The position numbers were made by a program, and so were the translations under genes. The notes below the pieces were generated by a model. That model searched no databases. It saw only the letters and a list, made by a program, of their open reading frames with translations, and was not told where the DNA came from. Shown piece by piece: positions 45,725-55,321 of a stretch of DNA of 64,000 nt. Source of the DNA: Rahnella sikkimica (GTDB lineage Bacteria; Pseudomonadota; Gammaproteobacteria; Enterobacterales; Enterobacteriaceae); NCBI RefSeq assembly GCF_002951615.1, contig NZ_CP019063.1, forward strand, positions 485,464-549,463, read 5' to 3'. Position 1 is the stretch's first letter. Each line of letters starts with the position of its first letter.

Positions 45725-47494
45725 TTATGCCTGAACCAGTGGACCAGGATTTTTCAGATACTGATCTTTAATCGCCTGCGCGGCCATCAGCGTGATGGCC
45801 CCGATGGTGTCCGTCGGGTTCGCCTGGAAGTTCTGCGGGAACGCATTGCCGCCCGGCACAAAGACGTTATGCACATCCCAGCTTTGCAGGAACTTGTTCA
45901 GCGCGGAGGTTTTCGGGTTATCGCCCATGACCGCGCCGCCGACGTTGTGCGTCGAAACGTATTTGGTCAGGTCAAAGTGTGCGTCCATCGGCAGGAAGCT
46001 TTCGCTGTAGCTGTCCGGGTTCAGCTCTTTGGTGATATTGCCCACAATCCCTTTCAGGTACTGCTGAAGTTTGAGTTCGTTCTGTTTCCAGTCGAAGGTC
46101 ATACGCAGAAGCGGGTAGCCGTATTCATCTTTGTAGTTCGGATCGAGATCCAGATAGATATCGCGATAAGACTGGCAGGTGGTGGTGATGCTGATTTTCA
46201 TCGAATGGCCGTACCACTCTTCCATGCCTTCTTTCCAGCCCGTGCCCCACGCCGGAGTGCCTTTTGGCAGAGACGTGCTGATTGGCGTGCCGGTGGCCTG
46301 AGAACTGTGGATTTTCGCGCCGCCGATGAAGCCCAGAGCAGGGCCGTCGAAGTTGCCCGGAGAGATGTCGTTGATCATCTGGCCGGTTGCGCCCGCGGTG
46401 GCAAACGGGTTGAAGTTTTTGTCTTTGAAGAACAGTGTCGAGCCGCCGTTGCTCAGGAACGCGTAGTTACGGCCAATCACGCCTTCTTCGGTGATCGGGT
46501 TGTAAGGTTTGCCGATCCCGGAAAGCAGCATCAGGCGGACGTTACAGAACTGGAAGCTGCTCAGTACGACGATTTTCGCAGGCTGGAAGCACTCGTTGCC
46601 CTGCGCATCCCTGTAGATAACGCCTTTGGCGGTTTTCTTGTCGTCATGCAATTCGACTTTCAGCACGTTGGCGTGGACTTCATACGAGAAGTTGTCCATG
46701 CGTTTCAGGGCGTCCATGACGGCCGTCTGCGGTGAGGCTTTCGAGTAGTTCAGGCATGGATATTTACTGCAATAACCGCAGTAGTTGCACGGCGCGATCT
46801 GGTTGCCGTAGGGGTTGATCCAGGCGCGGGACACGCAGGCAGACGGGTTCGGGAACGGGTGGTATCCCATTTTTTTCGCCACTTCGGCAAACATGCTGCT
46901 GTTGAGCGTATCTTCCAGCGCAGGCAGCGGATAGGGTTCGGAGCGTGGCCCTTCGAACGGGTCGCCGCCTTCCATAATCTGGCCGCGCAGGTTGCCGGTT
47001 TTGCCCGACTGCCCGCAGATGTGCTCAAACTTGGTGTAATACGGCTCGATTTCATCCCAGGTGAACGGGAAATCCATGATCCGCATGTCTTCCTGCAAAA
47101 TGCCCGGTTTGTACGCCTCATCGGCATAGGTTTTGAGCTTTAAATCGGTCGGCGTAGGGCGGATAAGCACGGCTGTCCAGTGCAGACCGGAACCGCCAAC
47201 GCCCGTACCCGGCGCAAATGCGCCCCATTTACGGGTCGGCAGCGCGGTTTCGCTCATGTTGTAACGCACGGTCACGGCTGCTTCGGCAGGCGTCGCCATC
47301 ACTTTATTGCGCACGGCGTAGGCGTATTCATCCGCCGGTTTCGGGTAAGCAAACTCTTCGTACCCGCGATCGCCGCCGCGCTCAAGTGCGCGCACGGTCA
47401 GACCGGCCATTGCCAGCTCGATGCTCATCAGCGAGCCCGCCCAGCCGAGGCCGACAACAACGACGTCGACTTCTGGTTTAATTACTTGTGCCAT
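45725..47494 (-). CDS. Gluconate 2-dehydrogenase flavoprotein subunit (GMC oxidoreductase)
   Basis: A 589 aa catalytic subunit. The FAD-binding GLGWAGS motif is near residues 15-21, and the C-terminal block has HNVGGAVMGDNPKTSALN and NPTDTIGAITLMAAQAI, the usual GMC signature. The short cysteine-rich stretch PCNYCGYCSKYPC near residue 245 matches the region where related bacterial FAD glucose dehydrogenases hold an iron-sulphur cluster. It has no signal peptide, as expected for a subunit carried across by the Tat signal of its small partner. It oxidises gluconate to 2-ketogluconate in the periplasm. Confidence 0.9.
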   Translation of the reverse strand: MAQVIKPEVDVVVVGLGWAGSLMSIELAMAGLTVRALERGGDRGYEEFAYPKPADEYAYAVRNKVMATPAEAAVTVRYNMSETALPTRKWGAFAPGTGVGGSGLHWTAVLIRPTPTDLKLKTYADEAYKPGILQEDMRIMDFPFTWDEIEPYYTKFEHICGQSGKTGNLRGQIMEGGDPFEGPRSEPYPLPALEDTLNSSMFAEVAKKMGYHPFPNPSACVSRAWINPYGNQIAPCNYCGYCSKYPCLNYSKASPQTAVMDALKRMDNFSYEVHANVLKVELHDDKKTAKGVIYRDAQGNECFQPAKIVVLSSFQFCNVRLMLLSGIGKPYNPITEEGVIGRNYAFLSNGGSTLFFKDKNFNPFATAGATGQMINDISPGNFDGPALGFIGGAKIHSSQATGTPISTSLPKGTPAWGTGWKEGMEEWYGHSMKISITTTCQSYRDIYLDLDPNYKDEYGYPLLRMTFDWKQNELKLQQYLKGIVGNITKELNPDSYSESFLPMDAHFDLTKYVSTHNVGGAVMGDNPKTSALNKFLQSWDVHNVFVPGGNAFPQNFQANPTDTIGAITLMAAQAIKDQYLKNPGPLVQA

Positions 47495-47539
47495 CTTTAA
47501 TCCTGTCAGTCATCAGAAAACGGAAATAGCGTCCGGCGC

Positions 47540-48265
47540 TCAGGCGCGGGCACCTTGCAGGCTCACCGGCCCCAGCGGATAAGGGACGTTGTGTTGTTTT
47601 ACCCACTCCGTAAAGCTGGCGCGCGCACCGGGGAATCCCATGGCAATCCACGCTTTCATGCCTTTGTTGCCGCCGTAAATCGGGTCTGCCAGATAGCCAT
47701 GTTTGGTATCGGAAAGCAGTTCCCCGAAGAATTGCGACGCGACCAGGCTCTCTTCGCCCATATCGGCAAAACGGATGCCGTTTTTCTGGAGCTGCGTCAG
47801 GGCGTTGTCTTTGTCCTGATCGGAGAGCGCGTGGAAGTCTTTCTGATGATTTTGCTGACACCAGCTGTTCGCCAGGCGAATACCGGTTTTATAGATTTGC
47901 TGAGGACGGAAGGGGATCTGATACCCCATGGTCGCGGGCGCATGAACGTTAAACGGCCCCTGCATATAGATTTCTTCGCCGAAATCGCCGTGCATTTGTT
48001 GATCGATAAAAATCGGCACGTTGGTTTCAAGCGCGCCGGGCGCTTTCCCTTTGCCTCCTGCGGGGATCAGACGGTCAGCGGCGGCCATAATAAACTGCCA
48101 CTCATCCGGGCTGAAAAACACGGGTTTATAATCGAGTAAATCCGGGGCAGCCATTTCAGCAGCCTGCGCCGCGGACAACCCTTTCATCATGATGGTGCCG
48201 ACGGGCAACGCCATCAGCGACCCAAGTAAAAACTTGCGCCGGGTAGTTTTTTTTTGAAGGAGCAT
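47540..48265 (-). CDS. Gluconate 2-dehydrogenase small subunit (Tat signal)
   Basis: A 241 aa subunit 3 protein, first gene of the operon. The N-terminus has a twin-arginine signal, TTRRKFLLGS, followed by a hydrophobic stretch and a likely cut after AAQAA near residue 36. The mature part has the family wording PVFFSPDEWQFIMAAADRLIP. The folded complex with the flavoprotein would be exported together by this signal. The upstream region (48266-48655) is AT-rich and probably holds the promoter. Confidence 0.88.
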   Translation of the reverse strand: MLLQKKTTRRKFLLGSLMALPVGTIMMKGLSAAQAAEMAAPDLLDYKPVFFSPDEWQFIMAAADRLIPAGGKGKAPGALETNVPIFIDQQMHGDFGEEIYMQGPFNVHAPATMGYQIPFRPQQIYKTGIRLANSWCQQNHQKDFHALSDQDKDNALTQLQKNGIRFADMGEESLVASQFFGELLSDTKHGYLADPIYGGNKGMKAWIAMGFPGARASFTEWVKQHNVPYPLGPVSLQGARA

Positions 48266-48656
48266 AGAATGACGACTCTCACATGCCTGATGTTAAGTTT
48301 GGGTTAATTGTTATTATTTTTGGGTACAAATTTATAATATCACCGCTACATTTAAAATAAATGACTAATTTCCACAATAAATGTGAGGAGGAGATATTCA
48401 TAAGGTTTTTGGATATTACCGTAGAGTTTAAATTTCATTAAAAACAATAAGTTGAAGTTATTTATCACTTTAGGTTAATTTGGGTTAGTTAGCATTTTAT
48501 ATCAAAGAAAGGCGCCGGATAATTCCGGTTAAATTTAGATCAATATAATTACGCAAGGAAAGTTCATGTTATTTGTTGATATAAATGTTATCTAACATTT
48601 TTAACATTTAGAAAATGGAATAAATTTAATGTTTATATTTAAGGTCAATACTAGGA

Positions 48657-49328
48657 CCTTGGGTTGCCACCCAAACGGGCTTCAAGGGCTTCACACAGAT
48701 TTGTGTAAGTTTCGGTTTTTCAATTGCGGTTATCACTCAGGCCAAGACCTTGGGTTGCCACCCAAACTGGCCTTAAGAGGCGCCTATCGCCGCGCCTCTT
48801 AAGAATCTCCGGCTCTTTAACTGCGCGCTGCCGCTCGCTGGCTATGTTTCAGGTGCCGTAGCTATTGCCGCGAAAACTTGCCGCTGCGCGGTACCTTCAT
48901 TTCGGTCTTCGAGACTAAGGTCTCGAAACACTCATTCAGCAAGTTTTCTGAAAGCGGCTGGAGGCATTTTTAATTCAAAATCAAAACCACCCTACATCAT
49001 TCTTCCGAATTACATAGCCATTGGCCGCTTTCAAAAAACGCGCCGCAGGGAGAGGTGGAAAACCGCGTATCTTTACGCGCGGTTTGTAACCCGACAGGAG
49101 GGCACCGCGCAGCGGCGGGATTTTGCGGCAATAGATGTGGCTGCTGAAACATAGTCAACAAGTGATAGCGCGCAGTAAAAAAGACGCGGAGATTCCAAAG
49201 AGGCCCCGTCCTGGGCCTCTTTGGTCGGTTTCGGCGCAGCGCGTTAAGCGGTCACTGCAATTGAAAAACCGAAATTTACACAAGTCTGCGTGACGTCCCT
49301 TTGGGCCAGTTTGGGTGGCCAACCCAAA
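48657..49328. repeat. Fold-back noncoding element with two inverted, structured arms
   Basis: About 670 bases without a credible gene. The left arm (48657-48970) and right arm (49015-49328) are imperfect inverted copies. Shared blocks, read outward to inward, include TTGGGTTGCCACCCAA (48659-48674, again at 48750-48765, and 49311-49327 inverted), TTTCGGTTTTTCAATTGC, AATCTCCG, ACTGCGCGCT, CTATGTTTCAG, CTATTGCCGC and CCGCTGCGCGGT. Hairpins occupy matching places but differ in sequence: 48773-48802 (11 bp stem TTAAGAGGCGC) against 49195-49224 (12 bp stem CCAAAGAGGCCC), and 48908-48927 (TTCGAGAC) against 49060-49085 (AAACCGCG). No transposase is present. I cannot name the family. Confidence 0.75.
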
Positions 49329-49333
49329 AACAA

Positions 49334-50368
49334 TCAGGCTGATTCTCTGATCACCAACCGATACCCTGTATCCAAAATCGGCTCCTCAACCGGAATCCCT
49401 TCAATTCTGTCCGCCAGCATACTGGCCGCTTTGATCCCCAAATCCCATTTATCCACGCTCACGGTCGTGATCGAAGGCCGGTTATGGGCGGCGAAATTCA
49501 AATCGGCAAAACCGATCACGGAAAAATCATCGGGCACGCGCAGCCCCTGCGCTTCCGCTTCCATGATCACGCCTTGCGCCAGCGTGTCGGAACTGCAAAT
49601 GATCGCGTCGAAACGCTCGCCGCCGGAAATCATCTCTTTCAGCGCCGTGCGTCCGACTTCCATATTGGCAGGCAGCGACACCATCATTTCGCGGATTTCC
49701 GTGCCAGGCTGCGAACGCAGCACGCTGATCGCGCCATTTTTACGCACCACGGCACGTCTGTCCGAGGCACAGATAAAGCCAAATCGCGTGAAGCCTTTCC
49801 CGAGGAAGTATTCGCCAATCGCATTGCCGACTTTTTCATGGGAGAAACCGATCAACATATCAATCGGCGTCGGGGTTAAATCCCAGATTTCCACGACGGG
49901 AATATTGGCGTTGAGGATGATTCTTTTCAGATCTGACGAATGATGAATACCGGTCAGAACGATGCCGTCCGGACGGCGCGAGAGCAGGGTGGCGACAATC
50001 TCGGTTTCCGATTCCGGCTCGTAACCGACAATACACAGCAACATATGGTAGCCGCGCGCCGCCAGTGCATCGCTGATCGCCTGAACGGTATCGACAAACA
50101 TGTTGTTGTTAATCTGCGGCACGACCACGGCAATCAGCTTCGTGCGGCTGGTCGCCAGCCCGCCGGCGAGCATATTGGGGATATACCCGGTTACGTTCAC
50201 GGCTTCCATCACCCTGGCGATCGTCGCGGGGCGCACAACTTTGGGATTATTCAACGCCCGGCTGACCGTCATCGGTGAAAGACCGGCTTCTCTGGCGACA
50301 TCTTCAAGCGTGGCCGTACGGGAACGGCCTGTGTGATTCTTTATTATATTATTCAAAGCATTGCTCAC
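49334..50368 (-). CDS. LacI-family regulator, GntR-like
   Basis: A 344 aa repressor. The helix-turn-helix TLEDVAREAGLSPMTVSRALNNP spans about residues 20-42 and the hinge helix follows (YIPNMLAGGLATSRT). The sugar-binding domain resembles the gluconate repressor GntR in wording (GYHMLLCIVGYEPESE, NIPVVEIWD, FSVIGFADLNFAAHNRPSITTV). It sits between the gluconate dehydrogenase operon and the chb operon. A role in gluconate sensing is plausible from similarity and place. The fold-back element ends six bases after its stop codon. Confidence 0.8.
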   Translation of the reverse strand: MSNALNNIIKNHTGRSRTATLEDVAREAGLSPMTVSRALNNPKVVRPATIARVMEAVNVTGYIPNMLAGGLATSRTKLIAVVVPQINNNMFVDTVQAISDALAARGYHMLLCIVGYEPESETEIVATLLSRRPDGIVLTGIHHSSDLKRIILNANIPVVEIWDLTPTPIDMLIGFSHEKVGNAIGEYFLGKGFTRFGFICASDRRAVVRKNGAISVLRSQPGTEIREMMVSLPANMEVGRTALKEMISGGERFDAIICSSDTLAQGVIMEAEAQGLRVPDDFSVIGFADLNFAAHNRPSITTVSVDKWDLGIKAASMLADRIEGIPVEEPILDTGYRLVIRESA

Positions 50369-50785
50369 TGGTTTGCAAGTTCAAACTACGAATGTTTGCG
50401 CAATCATTAGCAGTTTCTCACAAGAAAATGAGGGACGATAGACCCAAAGTGTTAAAACGCTGTTATCAGAGAGATATCAATTTGAGGGGGAAAATTCTTA
50501 ACCTTTCATATGCTCATCAGCTACGTGCCGTTGTGCCCCTGTAAACGGGGATCTTAATTATTTCCGCGAATTATTTCCCCAAAACGTGAAGGGAGTCATG
50601 GGCGATGGTCAAGGAGAGACAATTTCTATAAGTTCAGAATTATCCCTGCCGGAAGTGATGCCGTATACTTCTCCCAAGCAGAAACAATTAACTATCTTCC
50701 TTTATCTGCTGACACTGAGTAATGACAGATAAAGAAGGATCCGTTGTCAGACCTGCACTTTATACGGGATACGAGGGTTTTCATT
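50369..50785. promoter_or_regulatory. Divergent control region between the LacI-type gene and chbB
   Basis: This 417 base gap serves two divergent genes. The notable signal is an inverted repeat, CTTTATCTG (50700-50708) and CAGATAAAG (50726-50734), perfect over nine bases with weaker extension, placed about 50 bases before chbB. It could be an operator for ChbR or NagC, or a leader hairpin. Nothing coding is seen. Confidence 0.55.
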
Positions 50786-51106
50786 ATGGAAAAGAAAGTC
50801 ATTTATTTGTTTTGTTCCGCCGGAATGTCCACTTCTCTGCTGGTTTCTAAAATGAAGGTTCAGGCCGAGAAATACGAAGTGCCTGTCATTATTGAAGCAT
50901 TTCCTGAAACGCTCGCCGCTGAAAAAGGTAGCGCGGCCGATGTGATCCTTCTCGGCCCGCAAATTGGTTACATGCTGGAAGAAATTAAGAAAGTATTACC
51001 GGGCAAACCGGTTGAAGTGATTGATTCTGCCCTCTACGGCAAAATTGATGGATTAGGTGTATTGAAAGCAGCGGTTGCTGCGATCAAAAAAGCAGCAGCT
51101 CAGTAA
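50786..51106 (+). CDS. chbB: PTS N,N'-diacetylchitobiose EIIB
   Basis: A 106 aa EIIB of the lactose/chitobiose class, from the ATG giving [10 protein letters not shown]. The phosphorylated cysteine is in [13 protein letters not shown] at residue 10. [15 protein letters not shown] is the usual P-loop region partner. It passes phosphate from ChbA to the sugar bound by ChbC. First gene of the chb operon, which keeps the E. coli gene order B-C-A-R-F-G. Confidence 0.93.
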   Translation: MEKKVIYLFCSAGMSTSLLVSKMKVQAEKYEVPVIIEAFPETLAAEKGSAADVILLGPQIGYMLEEIKKVLPGKPVEVIDSALYGKIDGLGVLKAAVAAIKKAAAQ

Positions 51107-51230
51107 GTTTTAACTTTTGCGTCAATTTTAAATTAGCAGTGATGAAGCATTTTTAAGTCAAAGAGAACTCCAGTCAAAGAGCGAATTTCATACCCTTGCC
51201 GCCGGAAGGCGGCATTAAAGGAAAATGCCA

Positions 51231-52589
51231 ATGAGCAAAGCCATTGATTCACTTGAAAAGATACTTCTCCCGTTTGCGGTAAAAATAGGTAAGCAGCCAC
51301 ACATTAATGCCATCAAAAATGGCTTTATCAAATTAATGCCGCTGACCCTGGCTGGCGCCATGTTCGTTTTAATTAATAACGTATTCCTGAATTTCGGTGC
51401 CGGTTCCTTCTTTTATTCCTTAGGCGTTCGCTTAGAACCATCAACCATTGAAACGCTGGCGGGTTTAAAAACCATCGGTATCAACGTTTATAACGGTACG
51501 CTCGGAATCATGTCGCTGATGGCACCGTTCTTTATCGGCATGGCGTTAGCCGAAGAGCGAAAAGTCGATTCTCTTTCTGCGGGTTTATTAGCCGTCGCCG
51601 CATTTATGACCGTCACTCCTTATAGCGTCGGTGAAGCGTATGCCGTTGGCGCAAACTGGTTAGGCGGTGCGAATATTATTTCGGGGATGGTGATCGGGCT
51701 GGTCGTCGCTGAAATGTTCACGTTTGTTATTCGCCGGAACTGGGTGATTACGTTACCCGCCAGCGTACCGACTTCTGTCGCACGTTCATTCTCTGCGTTA
51801 ATTCCGGGCTTTATTATTCTGTTTATTTTCGGGGTGATTTCCTGGTTGCTCGGATTATATGGCCACAACTTCCACCAGATTATTATGGATTCTATTTCCA
51901 AACCTCTGGCGTCAATGGGAAGCGTAGTGGGCTGGGCGTATGTGATTTTCAACTCACTGCTGTGGTTCTTTGGTGTGCATGGTTCTCTGGCGCTGACCGC
52001 GCTCGACAACGGCATCATGACGCCGTGGGCATTGGAAAACATCGCGCTGTATACCGAATACGGTTCTGTGAGTGCGGCGATTGAAGCGGGCAAGACCTTC
52101 CACTTCTGGGCCAAGCCGATGCTGGACTCCTACATTCTGCTGGGCGGTTCCGGGGCAACGCTGGGTCTGATTATCGCCATCTTTATTGCATCACGCCGTG
52201 CGGATCACCGTCAGGTGGCGAAGCTGGCACTGCCGTCAGGCATCTTCCAGATTAACGAACCGATTCTGTTTGGTCTGCCGATAATCATGAACCCGGTCAT
52301 GTTCATCCCGTTCGTGCTGGTGCAGCCGATTCTGGCCGCTATCACGCTGGCGGCCTACAGCATGGGTATCATTCCGCCGGTCACCAACCTTGCACCGTGG
52401 ACTATGCCGACCGGGCTGGGTGCGTTCTTCAACAGTAACGGCAGCATTGCGGCGCTGCTGGTCGCCTTGTTCAACCTCGGGGTCGCCACGCTGGTTTACA
52501 TGCCTTTCGTGATTCTTTCCAATAAGGCACAGGCGATTATTGAAGAAGAAGAAAGCGAAGAAGACATTGCGGCTGCACTGAAATTCTAA
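51231..52589 (+). CDS. chbC: PTS N,N'-diacetylchitobiose EIIC
   Basis: A 452 aa membrane channel and sugar-binding subunit with about ten spans, from the ATG behind AAAGGA. The conserved [29 protein letters not shown] block near residue 245 and the [23 protein letters not shown] block near 343 are typical of lactose/chitobiose EIIC. A short hairpin (TGCCGCC with GGCGGCA) lies in the 124-base gap behind chbB. Confidence 0.93.
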   Translation: MSKAIDSLEKILLPFAVKIGKQPHINAIKNGFIKLMPLTLAGAMFVLINNVFLNFGAGSFFYSLGVRLEPSTIETLAGLKTIGINVYNGTLGIMSLMAPFFIGMALAEERKVDSLSAGLLAVAAFMTVTPYSVGEAYAVGANWLGGANIISGMVIGLVVAEMFTFVIRRNWVITLPASVPTSVARSFSALIPGFIILFIFGVISWLLGLYGHNFHQIIMDSISKPLASMGSVVGWAYVIFNSLLWFFGVHGSLALTALDNGIMTPWALENIALYTEYGSVSAAIEAGKTFHFWAKPMLDSYILLGGSGATLGLIIAIFIASRRADHRQVAKLALPSGIFQINEPILFGLPIIMNPVMFIPFVLVQPILAAITLAAYSMGIIPPVTNLAPWTMPTGLGAFFNSNGSIAALLVALFNLGVATLVYMPFVILSNKAQAIIEEEESEEDIAAALKF

Positions 52590-52595
52590 TCTGAC

Positions 52596-52629
52596 CTGAA
52601 GGCGGGACAACAAAATGTCCCGCCTTCAG
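52596..52629 (+). other. Very strong intercistronic hairpin between chbC and chbA
   Basis: CTGAAGGCGGGACA (52596-52609) pairs perfectly with TGTCCCGCCTTCAG (52616-52629) over 14 bp with the loop ACAAAA. No T run follows, so it is more likely a processing or mRNA-stability element than a terminator. The chbA ribosome-binding site lies after it. Confidence 0.7.
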
Positions 52630-52652
52630 CGGACTTTCAAGGAGAGATAAAC

Positions 52653-53000
52653 ATGTTTGATTTAGACCATATCGAAGATACCGAAACTGAGTTGCAGGAT
52701 CTGGAAGAAGTGGTAATGGGGTTAATCATTAACTCCGGGCAGGCACGCAGCCTGGCATATGCCGCGCTGAAAAAGGCTAAAGAGGGTGATTTCGAACAGG
52801 CCCGCGCGGTGATGGCGCAGTCAAAAATGGCGCTGAACGAAGCGCATCTGGTGCAGACCAAACTGATTGAAGGCGATCAGGGTGAAGGAAAAACCAAAGT
52901 CAGCCTGGTGCTGGTACACGCGCAGGATCATCTGATGACGTCGATGCTGGCCCGTGAACTGATTGCAGAACTCATTGAGCTTCATGAAAAAATAAAATAA
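52653..53000 (+). CDS. chbA: PTS N,N'-diacetylchitobiose EIIA
   Basis: A 115 aa helical EIIA of the lactose/chitobiose class. The active-site histidine lies in VLVHAQDHLMTSML, near residue 90. GLIINSGQARSLAYAAL is the conserved opening helix. A GGAGAG ribosome-binding site precedes the ATG by nine bases. It accepts phosphate from HPr and gives it to ChbB. Confidence 0.93.
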   Translation: MFDLDHIEDTETELQDLEEVVMGLIINSGQARSLAYAALKKAKEGDFEQARAVMAQSKMALNEAHLVQTKLIEGDQGEGKTKVSLVLVHAQDHLMTSMLARELIAELIELHEKIK

Positions 53001-53014
53001 CGTAGGGATCCGGG

Positions 53015-53851
53015 ATGCAGCCACAGGTATTGAGCATGGAAATCAAGACAGCGCGCGAGAATCAACTCTTCGACGGTCAAAATTTCCACATGTTCATCTA
53101 CAACAAAGTAGAGAGTATTTCCGGGCTGCATGAGCATGACTACTACGAATTTACCGTGGTGCTGACAGGGCGTTATTACCAGAACGTCAACGGGAAAAGG
53201 GTATTGCTGGAGCGAGGAGATTTTGTTTTTATTCCTCTGGGTTCGAATCATCAAAGCTTTTATGAATTTGGCGCAACAAGAATATTGAATGTCGGCATCA
53301 GCAAAGCTTTTTTCGAACAGCATTATCTGGCTCTCTTACCGGCTCAATTCATCGCATCGCAGGTTTATAAAATAAACCACGAATTCCTGAATTATATTGA
53401 GTCTGTCACGGCGTCTCTTAATTTTCGAAACGGCGAATTTAATGAATTTCTTGAGATGGTGACGTTTTATATTGTCAACCGTCTGCGCCATCATCGTGAA
53501 TCAGAAGTGACGGCGGATATTCCGGGCTGGCTGACGATGGCCGTTGAGAAAATGCATGATAAATCGCGTTTCGGGGATAAAGCCTTATCTAATATGGTGC
53601 AGTTGTCCGGTAAGTCTCAGGAGTATCTGACCCGCGCCATGCAGCGTCATTACGGCAAAACGCCGATGCAAGTCATCAATGAGATTCGTATTGATTTTGC
53701 GAAGAAACAGCTGGAAATTACAAACTACTCCGTCACCGATATTGCATTTGAATCCGGTTACAGCAGTCCGAGTATGTTTATTAAAAATTTCAAAAAACTG
53801 ACTTCATTTACGCCGAATCATTACAGGAAGAAATTATTCAGCATTAATTAA
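53015..53851 (+). CDS. chbR: AraC-family regulator of the chitobiose operon
   Basis: A 278 aa dual regulator. The N-terminal cupin-like sensing domain ([18 protein letters not shown] near residue 33) precedes two helix-turn-helix motifs at the C-terminus ([44 protein letters not shown] and [24 protein letters not shown]). In E. coli, ChbR represses the operon without substrate and activates it with monodeacetylated chitobiose phosphate. An ATG seven codons downstream is an alternative start. Confidence 0.9.
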   Translation: MQPQVLSMEIKTARENQLFDGQNFHMFIYNKVESISGLHEHDYYEFTVVLTGRYYQNVNGKRVLLERGDFVFIPLGSNHQSFYEFGATRILNVGISKAFFEQHYLALLPAQFIASQVYKINHEFLNYIESVTASLNFRNGEFNEFLEMVTFYIVNRLRHHRESEVTADIPGWLTMAVEKMHDKSRFGDKALSNMVQLSGKSQEYLTRAMQRHYGKTPMQVINEIRIDFAKKQLEITNYSVTDIAFESGYSSPSMFIKNFKKLTSFTPNHYRKKLFSIN

Positions 53852-53930
53852 ATATCTATTTTTATAGATTGACCGTTTATATTAACCGTTTTTGTAATTT
53901 ACAGTGCATCATTATTGCACGGGAGCTCCT

Positions 53931-55274
53931 ATGCGTAAAAAACTGAAAGTGGTCACCATTGGTGGCGGAAGCAGTTATACCCCTGAATTACTTGAAGGCT
54001 TTATTAAGCGTTACGATGAATTACCGATTACTGAATTATGGCTGGTCGATGTAGAAGGCGGAAAAGCCAAACAGGATATTATTTACGATCTTTGCGTGCG
54101 TATGGTTGAACGCGCGGGTGTGTCAATTGAAATACATAAAACGTTGGATCGCCGCGCCGCGCTGGCGGGTGCCGATTTCGTCACCACGCAGTTGCGTGTA
54201 GGGCAATTAAAGGCACGTGAACTGGATGAGCGTATTCCGCTGAGCCACGGCTATCTGGGCCAGGAAACCAACGGTGCAGGCGGGTTATTCAAAGGATTAC
54301 GCACAATCCCGGTGATTTTTGACATCATCAAAGATGTCGAAGAAATCTGCCCGGACGCCTGGGTGATTAACTTTACCAACCCGGCGGGCATGGTGACAGA
54401 AGCGGTATTCCGTCACACCCAATTCAAAAAATTCATTGGTGTCTGCAACATTCCTGTCGGCATGAAAATGTTCATTCAGGACGTGCTCAAACTGTCAGCG
54501 GAAGACGATTTGTCGATCGACCTCTTTGGCCTGAACCACATGGTGTTCATCAAAGACGTGCTGGTTAACGGCGAATCCCGTTTTGCAGAGCTGCTCGACG
54601 GCGTGGCGTCCGGCACACTGACCGCCGGTTCGGTGAAAAACATCTTTGATTTACCGTTCAGCGAAGGGTTGATCCGCTCGCTGAACCTGCTGCCATGCTC
54701 GTATCTGCTGTATTACTTCAAACAGAAAGAGATGCTGGCGATTGAAATGGGCGAATTCTACAAGGGCGGCGCACGTGCAACCGTGGTACAGAAAGTCGAG
54801 AAACAACTCTTCGACCTGTACAAAAACCCGGAACTGAACGTCAAACCGAAAGAGCTGGAACTGCGCGGCGGCGCGTATTATTCGGATGCGGCCTGCGAAG
54901 TAATCAGCGCGATCTACAACGACAAACAGACCGAGCAGTACGTCAACTTCCCGCACAACGGCCATATTGATAATATTCCGGCTTACTGGGCGGTGGAAAT
55001 GACCTGCACGATTGGCCGCGACGGCGCGAAACCGCATCCGCGTGTGACGCACTTTGACGATAAAGTGCTCGGGCTGATCTACACCATTAAAGGCTTTGAA
55101 ATCGCGGCCAGCGAGGCGGCGCTGAGTGGGAAACTCAATGATGTCCTGCTGGCGCTGAACCTCAGCCCGTTGATTCATTCCGATAAAGACGCCGAAAAGC
55201 TGGCCCGGGAAATGTTGCTCGCCCACGAAGCGCTGCTACCAAACTTTGCCGATACGATTGCCGCGCTGAAATAA
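53931..55274 (+). CDS. chbF: 6-phospho-chitobiosidase, glycoside hydrolase family 4
   Basis: A 447 aa cytoplasmic hydrolase from the ATG giving MRKKLKVVTIGGGSSYTPEL, which is the NAD-binding loop. The family 4 metal-site residues are in NFTNPAGMVTEA and CNIPVGM (about residues 150-175), and FGLNHMVF follows. It cuts chitobiose-6-phosphate after the PTS imports it, using NAD+ and Mn2+ in the redox-type mechanism of the family. A GC-rich hairpin (CCCTCC with GGAGGG) separates it from chbG. Confidence 0.92.
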   Translation: MRKKLKVVTIGGGSSYTPELLEGFIKRYDELPITELWLVDVEGGKAKQDIIYDLCVRMVERAGVSIEIHKTLDRRAALAGADFVTTQLRVGQLKARELDERIPLSHGYLGQETNGAGGLFKGLRTIPVIFDIIKDVEEICPDAWVINFTNPAGMVTEAVFRHTQFKKFIGVCNIPVGMKMFIQDVLKLSAEDDLSIDLFGLNHMVFIKDVLVNGESRFAELLDGVASGTLTAGSVKNIFDLPFSEGLIRSLNLLPCSYLLYYFKQKEMLAIEMGEFYKGGARATVVQKVEKQLFDLYKNPELNVKPKELELRGGAYYSDAACEVISAIYNDKQTEQYVNFPHNGHIDNIPAYWAVEMTCTIGRDGAKPHPRVTHFDDKVLGLIYTIKGFEIAASEAALSGKLNDVLLALNLSPLIHSDKDAEKLAREMLLAHEALLPNFADTIAALK

Positions 55275-55321
55275 TCCGCCGCCCTCCCGTAAAAAGGAGG
55301 GCGCGTTAAAAAGGGACGTTT

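Noticed and set aside
46000..47500. Long reading frames on the plus strand opposite the gluconate dehydrogenase
   Set aside because: They are shadow frames of a GC-rich gene; products are rich in R, H and F with no motif.
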